From contig JBBBDQ010000915.1 in the NCBI GenBank assembly GCA_037127315.1, forward strand, positions 709,501-773,500: DNA of 64,000 nucleotides, given 5' to 3'. The notes under the pieces are model-generated. The model did not search any database. It saw only the letters and a list, made by a program, of their open reading frames with translations, and was not told where the DNA came from. The DNA comes from Ascarosepion bandense (Eukaryota; Mollusca; Cephalopoda; Sepiida; Sepiidae). Positions 47,961 to 58,359 of the stretch are shown in pieces. The position numbers were made by a program, and so were the translations under genes. The first letter of the stretch is position 1. Each line of letters opens with the position of its first letter.

Positions 47961-48377
47961 AAGAATTTGATTAAATTTGTCACTTTGGTAATTGATATAA
48001 CTTTCAGCATCCCGACTCAAGAGTTTCATTGGCGGACATGAGGTTATCAGCAGGTTACTGTTTAACAGAGGTTATCAGCAGGTTACTGTTTAACCACTGA
48101 AAAGTGGACGGACATGTCCTCCTATGAATTTCGGGAGTCGGAATACTGAAAGTAACTTCAATCACCTAAGTGACAAATTTAATCAAATTAATTCTTTTAA
48201 TGCTCTTTGATATCGACATTGCAAAAATTGCTGGCATTAAATTCGTTTCTTTGAGTACCTTATTACTGTCAACATTTTAGGTTTCATACTATCTTATAAA
48301 TCGCTATATATATATGTATATATATAATTTGTTTATTAAGGCAGCACATTTTTTATTTTTTTATTTAAAGATGTCAT

Positions 48378-49088
48378 ATTAAATAAATTGCAAACATTGT
48401 GTCTGCTTATTTTTAATAAATTCCGTTCATATTCACGGATAATCTTTCGCGTATTATAATTGTAAGATGTCAGAAATGAGCTGTAACGTTAACAAATGAT
48501 ATTATCATTAATTTCTCAAGGTACTCAAGTACTTTTAAACTGTTTTTGAGATCATCTTCCGGTGTTTGAGTTATGGTAACAAAAACTAACCGCAAAATTG
48601 TTTCTAAAAATTGCTGTAATTAGCGTTCATTAAAAAGTGAAACTTATCCAAAATTACATATTTTATATTTCGTAATGCCATGCTTATGCACGTGTTAAAG
48701 CATGAAAAACTGTTCCTTTTACAAACATTTTAGAACATTGCTACAGTATTCATAGCTGATTCTATAAATTGACGGCTTACGTGTTTTAATGAATATTGCA
48801 TCCAGAATCTGTAGTTTGCTTTTGTTATTTTCTTTGTGTTAACGATCATTATTTTTTTATATTGTGAGTGTAGACAGGAATGATTTTGCAGATGTCTAGA
48901 AATAAACAAATGGTCATAAAGATGTAATGTAAGACGTCTATTTAATGTAGTTGTTGTAAATCCAACATATATATTGCTTTTTTGTCATTTCTCACATCAA
49001 TAAATTATAATACGCGAAAGATTATCCGTTGGTATGAATGGGTTTTATTAAAAAATAATCAAACTCAATGTTTGTAATTTATTTAATT
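48378..49088. repeat. Inverted ~105-bp arms around PLE sequence
   Basis: Left arm 48378-48483 and right arm 48986-49088 are reverse complements at roughly 80-85% identity, including an unbroken 'cggataatctttcgcgtatt' block. The interior holds a minus-strand GIY-YIG remnant and a terminal-repeat scrap at 48530-48580. Two PLE pieces head-to-head explain this better than a classical TIR transposon. Confidence 0.7.
48700..48990 (-). pseudogene. Second-type PLE GIY-YIG endonuclease remnant
   Basis: Minus-strand reading gives YVGFTTTTLNRRLTLHLYDH, then LFISRHLQNHS, the GIY-YIG core with its conserved arginine. A degraded ITKANYRFWMQYSLKH tail follows, matching the usual 'NKQKLQILEALYIK'. It differs clearly from the copies at 39160, 47600 and 52850, so at least two PLE lineages are present. 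Confidence 0.62.
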
Positions 49089-49105
49089 TCACACACATAT
49101 ATATA

Positions 49106-49397
49106 GTCATCCGCAGACATATCAGTTTCGCTGTATCACAGCGCATCAGTACGCTTAGACATCCGATTGCTTTTTACCCAGGATTGAAACCCGACCGAAT
49201 TGGCGTCCGTTGGCAATTCTACCTCTGAGCAATGGGCGTGTGATATATCATGTATACACACGCCAATAGCTGAGAGTGTTCTAATTCATTACTGAAAGAA
49301 CGATACGTAGATGCTAGAGTAGCTACTGTTTGTTCCAAATCTACCATTCTTCCAGAGAGCTCAATCGGGGTGTGAGAGCGTAGTCATCCGCAGACAA

Positions 49398-49398
<1 letters not shown>
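49106..49398 (-). repeat. SINE family 1, near complete
   Basis: 'gtcatccgcagacatatcag' through 'cccaggattgaaacccgacc', 'ctacctctgagcaatgggcg' (A-box complement), then the 5' extension and the start of another copy at 49382. (TA)n follows at 49399. Confidence 0.82.

Positions 49399-49445
<47 letters not shown>
49399..49445. repeat. (TA)n microsatellite, left flank of TIR element
   Basis: TA run into which the 49446-52582 element appears inserted. A second run follows the element. Confidence 0.95.
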
Positions 49446-49450
<5 letters not shown>

Positions 49451-50054
49451 GTAGGTCGATTTGGATCTGTAAAAATTTACACATAATGAAAATTGCAAAA
49501 TAATGTAAAGAGTTACCACAAGAAATATTTTTTTTCAAAACTTTGTATTTATTTGAGCAATCAAACTTAAAGACAAAATAAATTGGGATTTTTATAGCAA
49601 TATAGGTTTCGCCGGAAACATGTGTCGCTTAAATAAAACCTGAGTTTGAACAAAAAGAAAAATACAATACGCTTAATGAGATATTTTTATGTTTAGTATT
49701 CATTTTTTTGAGAAATAAAATGAAAACATCAAAATTAAAAAGGAATAAAAACACTGATATTGAGTTTAATATACGAGTAACTATTTTACGTATGCTGTTT
49801 TATTTGTTATTTTTTATGGTATTCACTTGTTGAAAATAGTTCTCCCTAAACGATCGTTTTGTTTCGTTTTTTACTTTGTTTATTGTTTATGCTTTTAATT
49901 ATCACCAATATCTCTTGTATTTTTTAACAGTTAAGTTTATTTAAATGAAAAATTTTACTTTTATAATTATTCTGATTTGTTTATATTTTTAAAGTTAATA
50001 TTTTTTATTAAAAAGCCTGTTACGAGCTAATCTCAGAAGTAACTCTACTTTAAG

Positions 50055-50158
50055 GTAAGTAAACATTACTTTTCATTCAATGTATTTATTTCAAATTTTA
50101 TCAAATTATTTTAAAAATATTTTTGAAATTTCGTTTCTGATAGTACATATTTTTTCAG
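50055..50158 (+). other. Predicted intron 1
   Basis: Donor AAG|GTAAGT at 50052-50060 and acceptor TTTTTTCAG at 50150-50158 after an AT-rich tract. The upstream exon is short or non-coding. Confidence 0.5.
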
Positions 50159-52125
50159 GTATTTCAGGATTTTGAATACCTAAAACATCAGAGGGGCAAA
50201 ATAGGGCCTAAGGGCAATTTCCAGCTTGGACTTGTTGATAAAAGTTATATAAAAAAGTAAAAGGGAAAGAGAGAGGTTAATAAAAAATTTAGATTCATCA
50301 CTTACAGCTTCAACTTCAAATGTCCTGGCTAATGTTTCTTTCCTCTCCTACTTATATTCTCCAAAGGAAAAAACCAGAAGAAGAATCTTTGCATCCAAGG
50401 AGTCATCCAAAAGGGCCTTATAATTTCCAAGATATGATTTCAAGTTAGTCATGGGAGACATATCTTCTAATCTTACAGCCAGCCTTCTCAATGCCTTGCT
50501 CTTGGACTTGAAGGCTATGGGCCTTCTTATACAAAATATTAATATGAAAGATATTATTTTACATAAATGCAAAGTTGAGAGGGCAAAATCTAATGTGAAA
50601 AAAACTGCCCAACAAAAACATGAGGAAAGTGTGAAAAACCTTATATGTATTGGAGTCGATGGGAGAACGAATAAGGACACATTACTGTATAAAGAAATTG
50701 TGGAGGAAGATGGACAGAAAACTATGAAAAAACTAAGGAAACAGAATGCCATTTAACTTTTACAAAGGTGACACCACACAAATGTCAACATCTGATATGA
50801 AGAGTTCTCCCTAATAGTGGTGCAACAGGTGTTGCTCATACAGATCAAATAGTGGATGTTTTGCATGAATTCAACAGTGAGAACACTATCAAGGCTATCC
50901 TTGTTGACAACACTAATGCCAACACATGATGTGAAGGGGGAATGGTTGCAATTTTAGAAAAAAAATAATAAAAATCTTCACACAATTGGTTGCTCTTTGC
51001 ACTATAATGAACTACCTTTCAGATCTCTTTTCTAAAACATAGATGGTTACACAAAAGTCCCTACTGCAATCAGTGGTCCTCTTGGGAAATGCTCAAATTA
51101 TTGCCATAATTTACCCCAACTATCATTTTCTCGTTTTAGCTGTCTTCTGCATTCAATTTTCAAAATTGGTGAAATACATGATCCTAGTTGTGACCAAAGA
51201 CTCCTGTATAAATACACAGTAGATATTTCTAAAGGTAAGTTTGACTCTGGATATGCCTCATGGAAGATTAGTCCTTTAAACCAGGCAAGTTGGTTAACTT
51301 TGGCCATCAGGCTTATGTGTTTATGGACTCGTGGCGCATACCCACAAAAGCTCAAACAAAACTCCAGTTTAATAGATTGTATTGTAAATGTGTATGTTAC
51401 TTGTTGGTTTAAAATTAAAAGAAATAAGTCCTAAAATCAACAGGTGCATATTTTTAGTATGATTAAGAAATAGCCTCATGAAATCCAACAGATCACATTA
51501 AGAAATATACAAAGAAATTTTTGTTTACTGTCTGAAAACCTATATTCCATGGTCAAATCTGATGAAGTTGAAGTAAAAGAAGAAGCTGTAAAAAGAATTT
51601 TGGTCGTTAGGTAAGTAAATATTTATTTATATATCAATGACTCAATTATTTATTGCAATTTATAGAATCATTTTAAAGAATTTATGTAATTTCACTATAA
51701 TTATTAAAGTAGTAGAGATTGGAATTTTTTTAAATGAATCAAATAAATTTTTATATTCTTTCAGGAGTGGAGAGTCAACCAAGAAGAGATTAAAAAGAAT
51801 ACCAACTATTAATTTAAATGCGACACACTGGACACAATTGATTTATCATTATGTGGTATTTTGGAACCTTAATGACGGAAGATTTTTCTGAATATGAACT
51901 TCAGGAATCATTGTTAAATGGAACCAAGCATGACTTGCCAGATTTGCCCAAACATTCCTAAGGCATGGAGCTGGAATTCAAGTTAACAACGGAAGCTTTG
52001 GAAAATGTATATGGTTTTGAAGCAAGGCGTCAAAATATTACATCTAAAGTTTTAAGTCAGAAACTGAGATCAGCATTTTTGTTTCAGGGCTCTTATATGG
52101 AGCAATTTAACTCTATATATTAAGC
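50159..52125 (+). pseudogene. Transposase-like protein of the 3.1 kb element, two or more exons
   Basis: Plus-strand reading shows MGDISSNLTASLLNALLLDL (50451), then NLICIGVDGRTNKDTLLYKE, then ILVDNTNANT, then TIGCSLHYNELPFRSLF. Next are DGYTKVPTAISGPLGK, CDQRLLYKYTVDISKGKFDS, WLTLAIRLMCLW and NLYSMVKSDEVEVKEEAVKR. Intron 2 is spliced within an arginine codon, giving LVVR then SGESTKKRLKRIPTINL. It ends near FEARRQNITSKVLSQKLR. VDGRT, DNTNANT and CxxHxNELP recall RNase-H-fold transposases such as hAT. The pattern matches a widespread unnamed family in arthropod and mollusc genomes. Several stops and frameshifts show it is decayed. Confidence 0.65.
51611..51764 (+). other. Predicted intron 2
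   Basis: Donor TTAG|GTAAGTAAAT and acceptor ATTCTTTCAG|GAGTGG. Joining AG and G restores an arginine codon and keeps the downstream reading frame with family-like sequence on both sides. Confidence 0.75.
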
Positions 52126-52578
52126 ACTATTAAAACAGTGTTTCTTTTTCCTTATTTGTTTCTTTGTTATATTTTCACTTATAGCAGAAAAAACATCATT
52201 TAAGTTATTCAAATATTACTGCTTAATCCATAACGTTAAAAGGCAGTTTTTTAACGCAGATACTGAAAATGGGGGGGGGCAGATTTTCAATTTGAAGATT
52301 AGTTATCATTTTTATAATTAATATCTTTTTATAAAATAAAATGACATTCCCTGATTTAAATACTAAAATTATTTGATTATTCTCACTAATATTCAAGCCA
52401 AAGCTTGCAAAAACGAGGTATTTTCAGTATATTTTTTCTGCGAAATTTGATGCCAAACGCTCCAAACACCGTTGAATTATTTGATCTAATATTTTGTATC
52501 AGTACTTAATAGGTCAATATACAACTTTTGGTAAGTGAGATCTTTGATATTTTAAGAAAAGTGAAAAGTCAACCTACC

Positions 52579-52582
<4 letters not shown>

Positions 52583-52634
<52 letters not shown>
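52583..52634. repeat. (TA)n microsatellite, right flank of TIR element
   Basis: About 26 TA units directly after the right inverted repeat. Confidence 0.95.
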
Positions 52635-52638
<4 letters not shown>

Positions 52639-52639
52639 A

Positions 52640-53830
52640 TGATTACGCAACCTTGGTTTCAGCCTTTCGGCATCCTTTATATTAACTGATTTTCAACGCT
52701 TTTTTCAATACAAAACAGGAACTTTCAAAACACATATATTGAAGTTTAAAATAAGGGAAAAGCTGGTCAAGAATTGTAACCATTTTTTCCGGGTTTTTGT
52801 GATCGTAAAATATATTTTCTGATGTTTTACATCCAGATATTATTTAGGATCTTTCATTTAGCAATATTTCTGGTTTTGGATTTTATACTATGGCTACGTT
52901 CTCTTCTTGGCACAATCTACAGACATCACCACCGTTGCGTGGCTTGGTCTTTTTTTAATATGCTTCAAGTTACATAACGTTCTTTGCCATCTTTTCTTTT
53001 ACTTTCTACACGTGATTGACGAGTTTGGTACAATTGTTAAGGCTCTCCAAGAAAAGAAAACAATATACATAGTGTATTGAAGCAAGTTTTACACAACGTT
53101 GGTGTACTTTCATTTAGTAATTCATTTTTCTTTGGGAATAACATTATAGCTAACTTTTCTTCCGGGCACAGTCTTGCCACCGTTGTAATGCTTGTCTGTT
53201 TTTACTATACTCCACGTTATATCTGGGCATTTTCAATATTTTAATTTCAATTTCCACACGCAGCTAGCCAATTTTGTACAATCTTCTAAGTTTTCTATTC
53301 TAAATGTAGTCCTGTGATAAAACCCTCTGGTCTTAAATGTATCTTTGGTTGATTCCAAATATGTATTGTTTTGACCATTTAAGCCATGAACTTTTGGTTT
53401 GTAAATGACTTCTTTTGTCTTACAATGTTCTTGAAGTGGGCATTTATTTTTGTTCCTGTAGTTACATTCCTTAATAATAATCTTGTTCTGTACGTTGCTA
53501 TTTAAGTTTCTGGGGTTTTGTTTCTCTAGAAAAATTTGCTAAATTACTAGTACCGCGATAACTTACTTTCATTGTATTTTTATCGAAAGTTTTGTATAGT
53601 TCTATGCAATTTGGAAAGTGTTTATTGATCACTTTAAAAAGTATTTGTCCTATTTTAGTTTTTATTTAGAAATTAAATGGTAGTTGAACTAGATAACATT
53701 TCGTTTTATAACATTGTTTTTATTTCTCTGTTTGGTTAGCGGATTGCTTTCTAAAATGTTCTTATGGCCAAATTTTCTTAGTGTATGTTCATATTTTCTT
53801 TTCTTTTCACAGAAGTACAGATACTATGAC
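52640..53830 (-). pseudogene. Penelope-like reverse transcriptase tail and GIY-YIG domain
   Basis: From about 53830 on minus: YEHTLRKFGHKNILESNPLT, then FKVINKHFPNCIELYK and NTMKVSYRGTSN, the end of the reverse transcriptase and linker. Next is YRNKNKCPLQEHCKTKEVIY, the cysteine linker of the endonuclease. TFKTRGFYHRTTFRIENLED and WKLKLKY follow. The endonuclease end then occurs twice: near 53110-53280, and again at 52850-53050 as NNCTKLVNHV, then NGGDVCRLCQEENVAIV, then EILLNERS. A terminal-repeat scrap with GCCGAAAGGCTGAAACC lies at 52660-52690. Stops occur throughout. Confidence 0.78.
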
Positions 53831-53859
53831 TAAGCGTAACCGTACCAAAAATATCTATC

Positions 53860-54116
53860 AGGACCATACCACCATGGTCGTAAACGTTATAACTTCTAAT
53901 TTTGAAAATTGCGCGCTCATAAAACATGTTCGTTACGTGAGTGTTCTTAAAAACAAATAGTAAGATCAGCTATTGTGAATCCCCTGAAGACACAGAATGG
54001 CAGAAACATGGGTTAAATAATAAGAATATTCAAAAGTTGTACAATATAAGTGTATTAAAGTCTTTTTAATACAACTGTGTACTGGTCTAATTTAATTATG
54101 ACCAAAAACTAAGTAA

Positions 54117-54125
<9 letters not shown>
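53860..54125 (+). repeat. PLE terminal repeat, plus orientation
   Basis: Matches 56500-56765 block by block: 'cttctaattttgaaaattg', 'gttcgttacgtgagtgttct', 'cccctgaagacac...gaaac' and the tail 'attatgaccaaaaactaag'. It begins where the minus-strand PLE coding stops, so the two are head-to-head. (TA)n follows at 54127-54172. Confidence 0.75.
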
Positions 54126-54173
<48 letters not shown>

Positions 54174-54369
54174 CTTTTGTAACGGTAATGTAAAATAAAA
54201 TCGCTGCCGGTGTTGATCTAAGACGTTAACTTTAATTTCTCTTTATACTGTTCGTTCTCCTTTCCTTTCTTTTCGTTTTCTTTCTCTTCTTTCCATTTAT
54301 CAATTGTCTATATTTTTCTTTCTCTCTTTGTAGTTTTTTTAATGAGTGAGTAATTGTTTTTGTAGATTA

Positions 54370-54939
54370 CCTTTACAAATGTATATTCTCGATATGGACA
54401 AGTGGGCGTCTGTGTGTAATTATTTTCTGAATTATTTTGAATATTAACTGTTGTATCATTTGTGTCTGACGAGCAGCAAGGTCAGCCTGCAAAATACTTA
54501 TTACCCATGAAATTGTAGTGTTGTATATCAATAAACAACAAACACGCATATATATAAAAATATGAGTTATATTTTTATTAGTGAACGATGGACCGTGTAG
54601 CCTAGGGAACAGAGAGCGAGAGCGCGCTTCTAAGGGTTGACGGGGGGTCGTCTGTTGCTCCTCTGGTCTGGTCTGGCTCTCTCGTCTGCCTCTGTCTCTC
54701 TGCTCTGTGCCTTGAAATCCGTGCATCGAGGTCTTTTATAATCTCCAAACCGGTACTTCCGGATTTTGCCTCGCCCACGCACGCCCACGTAATTCTCAGA
54801 GACACCTGTTCTGTTTGCCTCTTGTAACCATTTCCGCTACTGCCGGAAATAAGGTCAAACAAACATCCGTTCCTTTCAACGACCGGAAACGCCCCCGCTT
54901 GCTCAGCTTCCTCGGGTGGGGCGGGATTGTTATATTACA
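54370..54939 (-). mobile_element. LTR retrotransposon 5' end: CpG-rich LTR and leader
   Basis: On minus the LTR runs from TGTAATATAAC (54939) to AACACTACA (54514), 426 bp with TGTA...TACA ends. It holds a TATA box in 'gattataaaagac' (about 54730-54742) and a polyadenylation signal AATAAAAAT (about 54572-54580). CpG content is high and contrasts with its surroundings. Downstream, 54373-54513 continues into a frame ADLAARQTQMIQQLIFKI that could be the start of gag. No 3' LTR was found nearby, so it is truncated or a tail-less remnant. Confidence 0.62.
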
Positions 54940-55053
54940 GTAGAATATCAAAAGCTTTTTTCTAAATTAAATTACTGTTAAATTAAATAAATAAATTTAA
55001 TATTGAGTTTGTCTCTATCGGAATTTAGTTGACTTATATAACAAGAATTCTAC

Positions 55054-55088
<35 letters not shown>

Positions 55089-56210
55089 GGACATTTTCAA
55101 TCGATATCGTTACATTATATTACACCTAAAAACAAAAGCGTTTGGAGCCAAATGTTTCTGTAATGCGTCATTCACTAATCTTATGCTCCTTCAGATTCTC
55201 TTTTGCACTTTCTCTTTACTGTTATTATAGTCTCGACATACCTTTGTATTTTATCTTGACATTCAGAATAGGCAGCTTGCTCTTTTGAATGTCTCTCTTT
55301 CAGAAAACCATACATTCTGTCTTTTTATATTTAATTACTAAACTGTTTCTTCTCATTTTTAAGATAGGAAAGCCTTATCCATAAGCAAGATTCTTTATAC
55401 AACCTCTTCGGGATTTTAGTCATTAGCTGAAACACGAGAGAAAATAAAACTGCAAATTTTCAAATCTAAAGCTTGCATTAATATTTCGACACTTTGAATG
55501 TAATAAGAGAATTTGAAGATATCCTTGAAAGGATACGTATTATAAGTTTTCTTATAAAACGTTTTGACAGAGTTATGAAAAAAGGTAAGTATAAAGAGCA
55601 AATAAAACATTATGGTTGCTTCTGTCTTGTTTAATTTTTAAGCATCTTCCCTCGAAAATATTCAAATGATGTGTAAATAACATTTGAATTATTACTACAA
55701 GGATTGTAACAATAGTTTTAACACTTTAAAAATAAAATATATTCTCTGTGAAAACTAAATCTAAAAAAGGAAAAACAAATTACAGAACGACGTGCAGATG
55801 TGGGATTAATAATTTGTATTTGTTATACTCGAAAGAAAAAGCGGACATTTTTAGTTTGTTTTATTTCCTGTTATAAAATGGCGTCTGAGTATATACCAAA
55901 CTTCGGCATATTTATCTCCCTTGAGTTTAAGTTTTAGGTGAAACATTTTCTTTTGAATACAAACGACGTTTAAGAAAGGATATTTATTCACATTGTTAAA
56001 ATTACCGCTTCCATGGAGATTTAACTGTTCGCAAATATTAAAAATTGGAGTATTTTGGGCAGTGAATTTATTTGAAAATAAATCCTTGAGATTTAATGCA
56101 AATTATTGCATTATGCAAGCGAAAGAAGTTCTTTCACATTTTCAATGCTTCACTGCGATTTTTGTTATTTGTTATCTTCGTTCTGATTTTTCCTGCCAAC
56201 GCAATTTAAG
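54940..56210. other. No gene; (TA)n at 55058-55085
   Basis: No recognised element. A few 60-110-codon frames are AT-biased and unsupported. Confidence 0.45.
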
Positions 56211-56215
56211 AAGGG

Positions 56216-56216
<1 letters not shown>

Positions 56217-56274
<58 letters not shown>
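56217..56274. repeat. (TA)n microsatellite
   Basis: About 29 TA units, directly before a SINE. Confidence 0.95.
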
Positions 56275-56277
<3 letters not shown>

Positions 56278-56374
56278 ACTGACACCAAATCGGTCGAGTT
56301 TCGGTACCGGCAAGGAGAAAGTAGATGCGTCTAGCCACACTGATGAGCTGTGATACAGGCTTGTATGTGGATGA

Positions 56375-56378
<4 letters not shown>
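56275..56378 (+). repeat. SINE family 1
   Basis: 'gactgacaccaaatcggtcg', B box 'gagtttcggtaccgg', then 'gatgagctgtgatacaggct' and 'tgtggatgac'. (TA)n runs abut both ends (56217-56274 and 56378-56414). Confidence 0.82.
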
Positions 56379-56411
<33 letters not shown>

Positions 56412-56417
<6 letters not shown>

Positions 56418-56765
56418 GAGTTATTACGTTACCTAGGTTTCTTCCATGTAATGTCTTCAGGTGATTTTCAATAAACGTACCATAAAATACTTATTACAGT
56501 TATGCAACCATGAATGAAAATGTTATAATTTCTTCTAATTTTGAAAATTGCTCGCTCAAAAAAATCCCTGTTACGTGAACGTTCTAGCAAAAAACGGTAA
56601 AAATAGTGAATGTAAATCGCCTGAACACACCACATAGTAGTAACATAGGTTGCGTAATAACTCGTTCACAAATGAATATTTAAAAAAATATGCAATATAA
56701 TTGTATTGAAAACTTTTTAATACAGCTGAGTACTGGCTTATTTTTATTATGACCACATATTAAGT
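56412..56765. repeat. PLE terminal repeat, inverted pair
   Basis: 56413-56475 on plus ('cgagttattacgttacctag', 'gtttcttccatgtaatgtct', 'tcaggtgattttcaataa') is the reverse complement of the family end, and 56605-56675 is the plus-oriented copy. 56500-56765 carries the same extended sequence as 53870-54125. The layout copies that at 37027-37290. Confidence 0.75.
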
Positions 56766-56800
56766 AATTAAATAATAATAATAATAATAATAATAATGAT

Positions 56801-56837
<37 letters not shown>

Positions 56838-56984
56838 GATACTTTAATCCAAGCGAAAAAAGCAGGAAGGTAAATTCCAAAAACCCGATCCTAAATAATA
56901 TTAAAATTTTATTTTAATATTAAAAAAAGATACAGGAAGAGAGCTCCATGTAATAAAATATTACAGAGCAAATATAAATTAAAA

Positions 56985-57845
56985 TAGGATTAATTCAAGA
57001 ATGTTGAATGACCATTTCGATATGAAAATCCCCACAGGGGATAACACATCACCTCAGCAACAAAAAAATCCTTTCAGAAACTGGAGAAAAATCAGTCTAA
57101 TTTTCCTTTTTAAATAGATTTACAAAGAAATTAAAAAAAGGAAGAAAAAGAAAAAGGAAAAAAATGATAAAATCAAATAAAATCAAATAAACAAGAAAAG
57201 AAAGATTGGCATCCTCTGGGTTCACAATAAAGGAAAGAGAATTGTAACGTAAAAGGAACAGACGGCGTGTTGAATTGATATTAGGTTAAGCAAAACGGAA
57301 AAAAGGTGGGAGATAAGAGAGATAAAGGACGGGAGGGAAAAAAGAAAAGAAAGAAAATTTTTTTTATATATTACAGACGCTGGACATATTCAAAAACCTA
57401 ACTTCCCAAAAACGTTGAAGTATTAGAAAAAGGTCTTTTACTTAAAAAGGTATAATTATTTTTAAAGGGAATAAAAAGATATAGGATTTAAAATATTTTT
57501 TTAAAAATTAGGTCATTTAATTTAAACTAAATAAAGATATCGCTAGGTATAAAAAAAATTCATTTACAATTATACATACATATAGATGTACACACATACA
57601 CATACACACACAGAATTCTTCAATTATGAATACATACATACACACATACATTCAATTACATGCACACTTATATACGTATATACATACATGCGCATACACA
57701 CACATATATGTACACACATATACAAAACATCTACACACACAATATCTACACACACACACACACATATATATACATATACACTCATACACACACACACATA
57801 TATATATACATTATACATATGCACACACACATACATATAAAAAAT
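56985..57845 (-). repeat. Dispersed ~0.8 kb repeat, copy 2
   Basis: Reverse complement of 1-790. It includes the hairpin at 57019-57050, the purine-rich middle (57120-57360), 'ttcccaaaaacgttgaagta' near 57403, and the AC/TA-rich end (57560-57840). Frames at 57586-57883 encode only TH/YI repeats. Confidence 0.8.
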
Positions 57846-57939
57846 ATAAAAATGTAATGAATATTATAAGAGCATTTAAATAGCTTAAAAAGTTTTTTAC
57901 ACTTCAACATGGTATTACAAGAACCCCGATATTATACAA

Positions 57940-58040
57940 CTGTTGATCAGAGCAGCCGCTCTTGACGCTACGCAAGAGTTAGGGCTCCTACAACCAGTCG
58001 GTAGCAGCAACCAGAAAACTGCCAACCCGGTACGCTCACA

Positions 58041-58114
<74 letters not shown>
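57940..58114. repeat. Unknown GC-richer repeat end with (TG)n
   Basis: 57940-58040 is CpG-containing, non-coding and leads straight into (TG)n at 58041-58114. It resembles a SINE or LINE end with a simple tail, but no second copy was seen here. Confidence 0.4.
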
Positions 58115-58116
<2 letters not shown>

Positions 58117-58345
58117 AGTGTCATACGTGGCACACGCTTAGATAATCATAGTAGGTGTCCATTACTTTCTGCTGTAGACTTTTTTTTCCAATCATGGCTA
58201 TAGAAGCCAACATATCCTGCTATTTAACCCATTAGTAATTTTCCTAACGTTTTTTGCTCGTAAGTGAATGCAAAGAAATCAACTGAATTTTGAACTCGGC
58301 TCTCCGATTTCTCGTTTCGAGCCGATACCCGCTTCATTACAACGC
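58115..58345 (-). repeat. SINE family 2
   Basis: Minus-strand reading has a head 'atcggctcgaaacgagaaat' followed by 'cgagttcaaaattcagttga' (B box), and a tail 'cgtgtgccacgtatgacact'. It abuts (TG)n. Confidence 0.72.
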
Positions 58346-58359
58346 ACATCTGTACAGTG

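Larger units (their letters stand above)
49446..52582 (+). mobile_element. 3.1 kb TIR element carrying an intron-containing gene
   Basis: Left end ttagagtaggtcgattt (49446-49462) and right end (52566-52582), reverse-complemented as ttagggtaggttgactt, match at 14 of 17 bases; all three differences are transitions. (TA)n lies on both sides, consistent with insertion in a TA tract, though a precise target duplication cannot be defined there. Between them lies one decayed gene with two spliceosomal-type introns. I read this as a DNA transposon of a poorly characterised superfamily. Confidence 0.6.

Noticed and set aside
54602..54862. 86-codon minus-strand frame with Arg/Glu-rich end.
   Set aside because: Lies inside the LTR, where GC-rich sequence lengthens chance frames.
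57586..57883. Overlapping frames rich in His, Thr, Tyr or Val, Cys (also 1-240, 57915-58203).
   Set aside because: Products of (CA)n/(TA)n/(GT)n repeats, with no domain content.
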